Shown in pieces: positions 35,578 through 45,399 of a stretch of 64,000 nt of DNA. The stretch is from NCBI GenBank assembly GCA_000469685.2, contig LS997566.1:6616491-6680490 (forward strand), written 5' to 3'. Under the pieces are notes generated by a model that worked only from the letters and a program-made list of their open reading frames with translations, did no database searches and had not been told where the DNA came from. The stretch is from Haemonchus contortus. Taxonomy: Eukaryota > Nematoda > Chromadorea > Rhabditida > Trichostrongylidae. Numbering within the stretch: position 1 is the first letter of the stretch; every line of letters begins with the position of its first letter. Position numbers and translations under genes: made by a program.

Positions 35578-38500
35578 ATGTATCATCACACGAATAGCTT
35601 CAAAGTCGGCAGCAAACAGAAGACAATCAAATCTCTGATCTGCCTTTGCGTAATTTTCAGCACTTCACTAGTGATACTTGTGGTGAGTCAACGTCATTCT
35701 ATGGTACCTGTTCATTGGACATTTGGAGTAATCACTTCTGGAGAGATTTGAAAATATTCCGTTCCCCTTATTCTGTAATTTTTAGGCCTACCGATACACA
35801 AAGGACTCCTGTAAAGATCTAGATGGAAGGAGTTGAGTCCTACTGAGGTCTTTCGGTGGATGGTTTTCTTTTCCATAGTTCCAAAGTTCCAGGTAGCCAA
35901 AACATGATTCTTTGACAATTGTAATACATAAAAGGCGCAAACAGCGACCGCAGAAGGATGTGAATCTCCAAACTTTTGTTCTTTCTCAGCGTTTGTCCAA
36001 TTCCGAATCCTTGAAGGTGGATTGTAGTTCAGTGAACTCACTGCTTGGATGAGAGCCAGGATAGATTTAGTCTACACGTACGCGGAAACCGGCCTAAGAG
36101 ACGCTCAGAACAGCCAAGATCGCTGCTCTGAGCGTTTCTCAAGCCAGTTTCCGTGTACGTCGAGACTAAATCTATCTTACAAGTTGAGCAACGTTGAAAA
36201 GACGAATCTTTCACACTTTATGATGTTTGCGTTACTTCGAAAGTTAATATCTCCTGCAGTGACCGACCAATTCTTGGCCGTTTGTCGGACATTTAGGTTG
36301 CTGGTATGCGCCAACGCATTCAACTTCTACCCAGATTCGTAACGGCGTTTTGAATGCAAATGGGGACTGTTCAGTGGGTAGCGATGGGGTCAGTCGGTGT
36401 CCCAGTCAGCGCTTCCATTCTCAAGCACAGGATTGGTATCAATTAACCGGACCTATCGAAGACTTGATAGGCCTGGGCGATTCTGTACGAGAGTCAACCC
36501 ACAATCATGCTTGTGATAGTTAGCGTCACTTCCTGTGCCATCACATCACTTCCAAATCCCTGAATATATCTGGAAAAGTGGGGATTACTCCTACTCCATT
36601 GACTGAAAATGGTTTTTATTACTATTACCGAACTAAGGTGATCTGAACTACAAACTATCTGTTTCAGAAGGATCCTAATTGATAGGATATGTCCTGCAAA
36701 CTCTAAACCATGTCACAGCGTGTACCTAGGGGCGATGTCTTTGGGGTAGGCTATACCTATCATTCTCTTCATTCTCATTTTACATTTATTTTCACATACT
36801 TCCGAGTTCCACTTGGCATTCAAATAACTGAAATCGAATGTCATTATAAACCAACCTCGTAAGTCTGAAACCTTTCATCATAACACTGGTCTCTTGCTCG
36901 AAGCTTAAATATTTTATTCTAGGAAAAAACACTTTTTTTTAAGCACTATTCTATTTTCACAGGGGAAACAAGAAGGTTTTCTTTCGCTTTTTGGTCTATG
37001 ATGATCGTTACGAAGGTGCTGAGACAGCTGTTGCTCTTCGGTCACCTGGGGGTGAGATTTGATATTTGACTATAAAATCTATAACTTCCATGCGAGCAAT
37101 TTTTCACGAATAAAATTTAATTTATAAAAAAATACAATATCTAACTATTATAAGTTTGAGTCTTCGAATGGAGTTGAGTGCGTTTCCTTGAATGTCAGTG
37201 AGTCAAAACGGCTCACTGCTTGGATTTTGAGAAAGTTCTTCATCACAGCTACCTTTTTCGCGGTCCAATTTTACATAGCAAACAAATCTCGCTATCGGGA
37301 TAGGATCTCTGCGGCCGTGGTTCTTCTACCGCAACAGCCAACAGCCAAGGTTGTAACTACAAAGTTCTGAAATCTGCCTTCTCATTTGCGAGTCGCCCTG
37401 CCCTTATTCTAATGATGCAACCTTCGATAGAATTAGTTTCCGAGTTTCCTCTTATGAATATACTTATGCACCCACATCCGTGGGAAGTGAGCGGCATGGA
37501 TACTGTTGCCCACTCTGCTCATATTTTACAACTTCTATGGATTTTGGGTGCATTATTCGCAACCGATGTGCTATTTTGTACCAGAACTTCTATTATCTAA
37601 CATAAAAGGTAACTTGAGATTGTTATGAACCGTGTGGTATATTCTCCCCGAATATCACGCCGTGCTAGTCGCAGCCGATGCGTATCGCAAAAATGGGGTA
37701 ACGGAACTTCTCCCCTATCGCGGCATTCTCCCTTGCGGCATGCGGCAAATGTCACTGCAATTACCGTACTCCCGCCAATCGATATTTTTCCTTGACTGGC
37801 TTGCTTTTTCATTGGATTTTATCGTTTTTTCTTCTGTTCCTTTTTGGTTTTCATGTTTATTAGACTTGTATTAGAATGACTCTCCTATATCAGCGACGAT
37901 CAATACCGCATTGGAATTGAAGGGAGCGGCCAGCCAATTCAAATAATTAAAGCTCCCTACCTTACAAATTGCGCGCTCCAATCTTCCATGGCAATCCTGT
38001 GATAGGCGGTGGGTGCGGCGTGTGCGACGCCGTGTTAGGGGAGAAGTTCCCGGACCCGCAAAAATGCGACGGAAAATGAGAGCGCGAAGGAATCTTGGAA
38101 TCTGTGAAGGAATCCTCCAGTAAGTTGAACTTGCTGGTCATCTTACGCGGTCTGGATTGTAGATAATAAAGGAGAAGTTACTTCGAACAATTGAGTCTGA
38201 TGAACATAAAATCAAAGAGAGACAGAAAGAACACTCCAAACCAATCAAAAGAGAAAGGCGGTCAACGAAGATATGGTGTCCTATCGATTCGCGTGTAGGC
38301 GGGCTGAATACGGTGATTGCAGTTTAAAGTTGCAAGACAACTAATAAAGATTTGCCGCATGTCGCAAAGCGACCGCGGATAATCGGGGAGATGTTCTGTT
38401 ACCCGATTCTTTGTACACAGCTAAATATCATGGAGATGCCGTTGTCTCCGATTCAATTGCACCAGCTAAACAAACAGGGAAAACAAGTCATGAATCAGAA

Positions 38501-41500
38501 GATTAAAGTGTTTTGAGATCCGCCAAATTCAGGTGAACAGGATTCTGGCGGAAGCTTTCGATGTGCTGACATGCAAAAATGGCCGGTTGACCATGTTCCT
38601 ATCACCGTCTCTCATGTATGTGTCTAATCCGTCTTCGGTACTAATACTTTGAAAACTATCTCTTAAAGTTTTCTATTTGACGAGGTTATATTTCAATGTG
38701 CTTGCCAACATTACTACGACAACACTTTAATTTATTCTCCGACGACATAACGTCTAGGTGGCTGCAATCGTCGCCGCAACGTTTCTCATGCCGTCACTTA
38801 CTTTGGAAGAAACTGGCAAGGGTAAACAAATACTCGAGATAGGACTTGGTGGTGGAAATTACGATATGAGACTACATAAAATGAAACCTTATGTAAGGAT
38901 AGCTCTTTTCATGGATTCATTTTATAATTATAAAAACTAGCTGCTGCTCGAAGTTTTCACCCAACTGAATACTTAATCGGAACCTTTTTCCAAAATTAGC
39001 TCACACTTCATGAAATTTCGTTTTAGGTTAATATCACTGTTGTTGAAATAGACCCAACAATGGTGAAGATGGCGTACAAATGGTTTGGAGTTGTCGATTC
39101 AGAAACGCACCATACAATTGTGCAGGATGGGAAAGAGTTTCTAGAGCAAGCATACAATCAAGGTGCCGAATTGTGTAGACGTGTTCTTCATGCCCTAACG
39201 TTTAGGCTCAACTTTCACAAGCTATCATAGCATTTGTGTTATCCATGCAAAAAAATTACCAATGAAGTTGACGATCAATTTGCTGGAACAGAAGCTATAT
39301 TTTTTCATCGATCCGTTTGAGGAGCCCAATTAGGTAGAATCCCCTCGCTTGAGAAACACACAGCATAAAACCCCTTTCGTTTGATTCCCTTGTAACGGTG
39401 AGCAGTAACTATAGGAAAGTAAATAAAAGTCTGAGAGGAGGCGGTCGTTTGGAGCGATCCATCCCACCGCGCCTTTCATTCGACGCGGTCTACGAGCTGG
39501 ACAACTCGTCCAGGTGATCGGGCAAGCCACTGCTCATCCAGCTGATAGAAGCCCGATCGATGAAGCCGCTGTTAAGTATTAGACGCCGAATTGTGGGCCT
39601 GCCTGTACTCTGCCTATCAGCATGGCGTCATCGATCGGATTTCAATCAGCTGGATGGGCAGAGGGTTGCTCGATCACGTGGACAAGTTGAAAAGCTCGCA
39701 AACCGCGTCGAACGGGCGGCGCGGTTCGAGAAATCGCGTCAAGCGCCATACTCCCAAAGTCCAGAGAGTTACAGTGAACCCAACGAGCCGGTCAAAGCGT
39801 ACTCGATTATTTCAATTGCCTAGAAAGAAAGTTCGACATTGTGGTCATCGACGCATGCGCTTCATACTCCTCGCCATTGCTATGTCCCGCTGACCCTTTC
39901 CAAGACGCTATAATTCTGAGAAAAGTTAAAAAAATGCTGACTAAAACAGGTCAGTTCAGAACTTCGCATTTAACGAAATTTCAAAATAATATCAAATGTT
40001 TTTAGGGACACTAATTGTGGACCTCCTATCGACGGATCATACAGAAACTGGTAACTATGTATGGAAAAAGGTAATTTTCTTTCGTCCACGATTTGATGCG
40101 GTCTTTTGTGGTCTGCGCAACCCCCTCCCCTCCTCTTACAAACAACTGGCCCGGTTAGAAAGTTAAATTAGGGAGAACAAAAGAAAAGGAGGAAATCATC
40201 GTCTACTTACTGGGCGATCAGCTGATTGTGTGTGGGTCCTAAAGCGAGAATTAGCAATTTGTATCGTCTCGACACTCGCCTGACGTGACATTGATTGAAG
40301 GGCGAGAAGCCCGGGCGATCCAATAACAGAGCTCCCCCTATGTCCTAGCTGTTGAATATTTAGACTCAACAGCGTCCTTCCTGTTATCCTTGGGATTTAC
40401 TGGGTATTACTGGGGGGGATAACGCAAAAGCCATTTTCATCGTAAACTGTGCCTTCAGCAATGAAGCATTTTGCTTTTTGCATGGAATGAAGTCTTATCA
40501 TTACATTCTCTTTACTATTTTTGCCAACAAACATATAGGATTAGATCAAATTTTAGCCAGCCAGCTATTTTATTACCATTTACTGATTCTTACCTAAATT
40601 GAAGTTTTGTTGCAGTTCCTCCAGCTGCTGAAGTCACTTTTCCCCGTTTGTGTACTGATTAACCTTCGTGACAGGGTGAGTGAGTCCTACAATAGCATGA
40701 AATCATAATCTGTCCTAATTACAATTACATCTGATTCATTACTATATTCGTACATTATTTATTGTTACATGATATTTATTTGCAACTTATCTTGGATATC
40801 TATCTATATGCCGATCATCAGTTCGCTAGAATTCCGGGAAGACATCAACTATTTGGATATTCCTCCAGAGTAGAGATTTACATGGAGGATTGGAAGACAA
40901 GGTGGACATGGGCGAGTATCGATCTGGGATTCAATTCACGGGCATATCTGTGTAAGACAGCGCGGAGATTCGGCCGCTTCACTAACTGCCTAAAATTAAC
41001 TCAAAAAAGGAACGTTAAACTAAATAGAAAATTAAAGACACCTAAATAGGCTCCTATTCATTTTGTGCCTGCATACCCTAATCTTATCAATAAACATTCT
41101 GTCGTCTTTCTAGCGCTCTGAATGGGGAGGACGTCAGACGCCTTACGTCCGCATCCATGTGCCTCTTTCGCTACGCTCGCCTAGCTTGCCGTCTCCAGGT
41201 GGGCTATCGGTATACCCGTGTCTTGAAGTTTCGGGTAGCTCCTATGACGTGGCGAGGGCATCTTACCAGGGAAGGATCCCAAGTCGAAGTGGCCATTTGA
41301 AATGAGACCAACACTGCTGGTCGTGATTTTGGATGCTGAGTTCGAATCTGCTTTCCAAATTTGCCGAGCGTTTCTGTGAACGGAGTTATGAGGGTAGTTT
41401 CAGGGAGCTTAACATAAGAAAACTTAAATTACATGGATGCGCCTTTCTTCTCAACGGCGGCTTGGTGTGGTGGTAAGCGTGACGCTTCATGTGCGGGAGA

Positions 41501-43389
41501 CTAGGGTTCGAGTTTTGTGAAGGGTAGAATTTTTGCATTATATGGAATTTTTCCCTCGAGGACTAGAAACTAGTGTCATGGTGATTTTATGACGTTCTAT
41601 GAAGTTTTGATGCTTTGCTGATGCCTTCTCCTACCTACCTACCTGTTACCGAGTAGGAGATTCTTCCGTGCGCAAAACTTGGAGCTCCGGGCGAGAACAA
41701 GGCATATGACGAGCAATGATGATGCTAAAGTCCGTGTTGGTGCTAGATTGGGTGCGATGGTACGTAACAGCTCCGGACCCACCAACACCGGCACTGTTGA
41801 CAATGGACTCGTGGATATCATTCACAGACCAGAAAGCTATTCAGTGCGTCTTACCTCCAAAAAAGCAGGTGAAGGGAATTGCACTCTTCTCGAGGCTTCC
41901 AGGAGGCTAATACAGCCAACAGAAGCCTCTTTAGACCATCCTTTTAGAAACATGATTAAACGCACCACCTCATATGTAATAGCTCATGATCTCAACTTTT
42001 GCGTGTACACACGAAACCCCATTTCCGCCTACTATCGCTTGTCTACTTTTAGTTCTGCGCTGTTAGATCTAGGAAATTCCTCTTTCAATCATGGCATGGC
42101 GCCGGCTACTTGAATACTCACCCGGGTGAATTTGGGACGCCTCCACAATTCTGTTTCCCTCCTGATTCGGGGTTAGCAACTGTGAAGCAATGGGCTGTGA
42201 CGAGTTCTTTTTCATCCCTTGCCCCCATTGTGAGAAGTTCTTTGCTACAAGCACTTCGTGATAGAGAATCACATTTGGTCATTCAAGTGGCAAAAGTTAT
42301 CCTACTGTGAATATGGAGTGAGGGGGCATGCGAGTAAAACTGAAGTATTACTTTATGTGAATAAATATCAGCAAAGGCATGAAAAGGTCATAAAACTTGA
42401 TAAAATCACAATGAGAGCATTTTCTAGTCCTTAAGGGAAGAATTCTATATAATGCAAAAACTCCGTCCTCCACAAAACCCAAACCCTGGTCTCCCGCACA
42501 AGAAGCGTCACGCTTACCACCACACCAAGCCGACGGCGAGAAGAAAGGCGCATCCATGTAATTTAAGTTTTCTTATGTTAAGCTCTCTGAAACTACCCTC
42601 ATAACTCCGTTCACAGAAACGCTCGGCAAATTTGGAAAGCAGATTCGAACTCAGCATCCAAAAACACGACCAGCAGTGTAGGTCTCATTTCAAATGGCCA
42701 CTTCGACTTGGGATCCTTCCCTGGTTAGTCAACTTATGCAGGCTTGTGTCGTGGGTAGCGCATGTTTGTTGTGTGTTAAGTGCGCACGGCTATCCTCCTC
42801 AATCGGGAGCTTCTTGAGTCAAATGTGGTGATGGTGACAGAATGTGGCCGACAAGCGAGCTAGACATTGCTCAGTGTTTCTCAATTTCTTTTTTCTTCCC
42901 ACAATGATTACCAGCCGATTCGAGAACGGATTATTCTGATATATATTAACGTTTCTATTGTGTTATTTCCCTCTTTTTCTTTTCTGTTAGTTCCTTTTTC
43001 TATATTTCATTTGTTGAGTAATTTTTACTGTCACGTCGGTGCCTCTTTTGCATGGCTGTAACGCGTCCTCGGGTGCATAGTAAATAAATAGTTAAAGATA
43101 CTTAGTGAGTTGCATGGAACTTAATAGAAAATTACGGCGGAAATGAAGAAATGGAAACAGAAAACACTTGCGGGGGAGATCTGATCTACGTTTTTGCTTC
43201 CATTTGAATTTGAATGATTGTATGTATTTAATTCAGGACAACATTGTGGTTACCTGCACAACGATGTCGCTGTCAGATATTTCTGACCTCGCATTTCATT
43301 TTGACAATCGGCTGGCTACGATTATATCCACTCTTCGCCTGAACTACATTCTGGACGTTGCTTACACTACAATGTTACATGCGAAATGA
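35578..43389 (+). CDS. Membrane-anchored METTL13-like methyltransferase, copy D
   Basis: Best preserved copy: twelve exons join without a stop to 396 aa. E1 35578-35682 (start ATG chosen because it gives a 35-codon anchor exon, SLICLCVIFSTSLVILV), E2 35786-35829, E3 36668-36745, E4 36963-37051, E5 37492-37608, E6 38533-38615, E7 38758-38892, E8 39027-39162, E9 39824-39949, E10 40006-40070, E11 40616-40675, E12 43237-43389. Seen: one N-terminal membrane segment; Cys pairs in E2-E3; VDH in E6; SAM motif I IGLGGGNYDM; acidic VVEIDP; VVIDACASYSS; CPADPF; LIVDLLS. The fold is that of METTL13/spermidine-synthase-like class I methyltransferases; known METTL13 is cytosolic, whereas the anchor here predicts a luminal or secreted-facing enzyme (inference). 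Oddity: the exon 2 donor reads AAGGAGTTG, without GT. Substrate unknown. Confidence 0.65.
36058..36178. repeat. Long near-perfect hairpin in copy D intron 2
   Basis: Two arms of about 53 nt, beginning ATAGATTTAGTCTACACGTA and ending as its near reverse complement (TCGAGACTAAATCTAT), around a loop of a few bases near AAGATCG. Copy E has no counterpart. It could be a foldback MITE or a transcribed hairpin. Confidence 0.7.
36305..36545 (-). repeat. Degenerate SINE in copy D intron 2
   Basis: Eroded reverse-orientation copy; it retains GATTGGTATCAATTAACCGG and the GGCCTGGGCGATTCTGTACG block. Confidence 0.4.
37165..37475. other. Segment present in copy D intron 4 but absent from E
   Basis: Relative to copy E, D has about 280 extra bases between GTGCGTTTCC and CACATCC. 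It includes a 60-codon frame (37188-37370) with a basic stretch followed by a hydrophobic run (FFITATFFAVQFYIA), superficially like an alternative signal-anchor exon. No terminal repeats or splice evidence; could be chance. Confidence 0.35.
37629..38403. mobile_element. Older Mutator-like MITE, split by a younger copy of itself
   Basis: The outer sequence (left part to 37686, right part from 38067) aligns with the interior and ends of the MITE at 16416-16793 (GCTGAATACGGTGATTGCAG, TTGCCGCATGTCGCAAAGCG). The same old copy without the split is present in copy E near 53238-53600. It lies in intron 5 of copy D. Confidence 0.65.
37696..38057. mobile_element. Younger Mutator-like MITE nested in its own family
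   Basis: 362 bp, starts GGGTAACGGAACTTCTCCCC, ends as the reverse complement of GGGTCCGGGAACTTCTCCCC. Flanked by GCAAAAATG at 37687-37695 and 38058-38066 (9-bp duplication). The empty site is seen in copy E (GGCAGAAATGTGACGG at about 53295). Same family as 16416-16793 but opposite orientation. Confidence 0.85.
39455..39735. repeat. Foldback element in copy D intron 8
   Basis: Arms of about 110 bp: GATCCATCCCACCGCGCC ... CATCCAGCTGATAGAAGCCC pairs with CAATCAGCTGGATGGGCAG ... GTCGAACGGGCGGCGCGG. A short loop near 39570-39610 separates the arms. Present at the same place in E (58436-58712), so older than the C-D duplication. Confidence 0.65.
40190..40455. mobile_element. MITE family 1, partial, in copy D intron 10
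   Basis: Right half of the repeat, from GGGCGATCAGCTGATTGTGT to the right TIR TCGTAAACTGTGCCTTCA. A fuller copy is at the same intron of E. Confidence 0.6.
41266..42724. mobile_element. Harbinger-like element with about 310-bp TIRs in copy D intron 11
   Basis: Left end CCAGGGAAGGATCCCAAGTC, right end its inverse GATCCTTCCCTGG. The inverted repeats extend about 310 bp (to about 41575 and from about 42415). TTA flanks both sides (41263-41265, 42725-42727), the 3-bp target duplication of PIF/Harbinger elements. Copy E keeps an empty site (GGGCATCATAGCTGACTG at about 60643). The interior (41580-42410) holds frames of 144 codons and less with no transposase motif I recognise. Each TIR contains a tRNA-like TGGTGTGGTGGTAAGCG and GGGTTCGAGTT. 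Confidence 0.75.
42730..43236. other. Copy D intron 11, right part
   Basis: Non-coding sequence shared with copy E intron 11 (about 60660-61230). T-rich with a short AATAAATAG run near 43083. Nothing else recognised. Confidence 0.4.
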
Positions 43390-43899
43390 AGCAAATTCAG
43401 CTCGGTACCAGCCTCCCATGCATTTTGTTGTATGAACAAGCCGCCTATCGAACTGCATGAATGCGTTTACCATAAAAGAATAGCAATGTGGATAAAATAA
43501 GTCTTTCTCATGCAGATAAAGAGTTATGTCATCTCGGCTGAGCCCTTACGAGAGCGGCTTACCGAGACTCATATCCATGATTGGTGCCAAGATTCATCGG
43601 AAGTCAATCATGGTCACGTCTAAATTTCTTTGCCTAGTTTTACCGCATTTCTTCGAAGGAGTGCCCACTTGTGTCAGTAATCAAAAACGATTTGGGATCT
43701 TGAATATCGGAGGCCGCAGTGTAAGTGTAAGATTTGAGTTCACAGTGGATGTTTATGACAGTTAACACGAAACCATTGCTATGTACATAGCTGTTACAGG
43801 TGAAATTAGGGTACCACATTCGCTAAAAGCTCGAGGTAGAGCTCTATATTTGCAAACAGGTCAGCATTGAAGTCGATAACGATGACCCGAGGGAGTGTG

Positions 43900-44245
43900 C
43901 AGTTTGATGTGAGGGAATGCTTCAAATAGATGTTTGGGTAACCCTCCTGGCTTCTTTTCAAGACGCCGCATGGGTGGCGAGGATCGTTTGGGCTCAGAAC
44001 CTGCCAAACTTCCAACCTCCCTGTTGCCGCACGTTTCAAGGAACAATCACCCTCCAATGTCGTGAACGACCTGTAGGCACGTGCTCGTTCCACTTTATGT
44101 GGCCATACCTACTTGTTCTTCTCAGGGTTCGATGTAATCTTCTGATTTGATCGTTCCGGTTCTTTGAACTGCAGACAAACTTCATTGCCAGAGGAAACTG
44201 AGGGGCACAAAAAAATTTATATGACCCTCCGCTGCTGATGGGTGA
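43900..44245. other. Junction region of the large duplication
   Basis: Similarity to the E flank ends near 43908/61912 and similarity to copy C resumes at about 44245/27140. The stretch between has no duplicate in the window. A minus-strand 95-codon frame (43806-44093) is unrecognised. Confidence 0.45.
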
Positions 44246-44299
44246 TCTTGCAGTAGTTCTCTTTTAGCTGACAGCAGTGTGCAAGGCAAGAATCGTACG

Positions 44300-44600
44300 T
44301 CTCACTGACGACTGCGACATCTTTCAAAAGTCGCGGGCTGATGCGTCGCGCACGACGGCTGCGGCGCCCCTTAACTTCGACGGGCGCGCGAAAGGAAGCG
44401 CACGCGGTTGCACGGGGCGAACTGCCCGGCTATGTTTGTGGCGATTTGAACGACTATTGTTCCGATGGTTGGGGCTCAAAGTGAAGTAGAGTAGATTATC
44501 AGAGTCGGTTGGTCCTACTGATAGTCCTACTAGCAGCTTGCACCTTGAAACGAGCGACGCTTGTTCCGGCCCACGGAAATAACCGGCTAGAGGTTTCGGG
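44300..44600. repeat. GC-rich foldback-family repeat in C'
   Basis: It contains GAAGTAGAGTAGATTATCAG and GTCGGTTGGTCCTACT, landmarks shared with 50130-50320. Counterpart of 27180-27310 but much longer, so either C lost or C' gained part of it. Confidence 0.4.
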
Positions 44601-45399
44601 GTTTTTTCGAATATCCTGAAGGTTCCCATAGAATTATTGTGCATGGACACCGCAAAATCGTACGCGCATAAAAAATTCGATGCCCTCTGATTGATTACTG
44701 AACCCTTGAACTGCCCACCCTTATTTGAAAAGTACTTCCTCAATAGTTTGGGTTCTGCCACTTTACATTGCAGTTCATGGATAACTATGTCGAATTCAGT
44801 TTTAGGGAGCCCTTCTGCGGCACTCTGGAGGCTCCAGAGCCGAAAACAGAAAGGTTGAGCATGAACCGCGACCTAGTTATGCCTTATCATACAATATTCG
44901 GATATGTTATGCATGTACAATGAATGTCGTTTTTTTCGAAGTACTCCTACGAACATTACAGAAGGAAGGCTGTCAAATTTACCCTATAGTTGTTGAACAT
45001 CCCGATGAGCAGCAAAAGCAGGGTCTGAATCAATATGTTCAGGTAGGAAAGGTTCATATGGAATTTCTCGATGCCCTGACTTCCGAACATGGTTGGTCGA
45101 TCGCACCACCTTTACTACACAATATGTATGTTCTGATCTTTATTTTGTCTTGTTCGTATAAAAACCTTGTTCACAGGAGATAAATGCGGAAAGATTGAAC
45201 TGAGTACGTACTTCAACTTACCGCTTTGTCCACGCCATGCTATTAGCAAGCTTTCTCGCATGTTCTTGTCAGCCTTAAACAACAATATTCCGAAGAAGTT
45301 TCTGCAGTACTCAAGCTTCATCACACTTCGAATATGGACTCTCATGACTAGTCGTGTTGGCTTCATGTTTTCTAGAAATCCAGTCAGCCTCAGTGCGCG

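Noticed and set aside
41467..41530. Possible tRNA gene in the Harbinger-like TIR
   Set aside because: It is present inverted in both TIRs with substitutions and has no complete cloverleaf by eye; treated as a tRNA-like part of the element.
43806..44093. 95-codon minus-strand frame near the duplication junction
   Set aside because: No motif and partly within sequence that is not open in the paralogous E flank.
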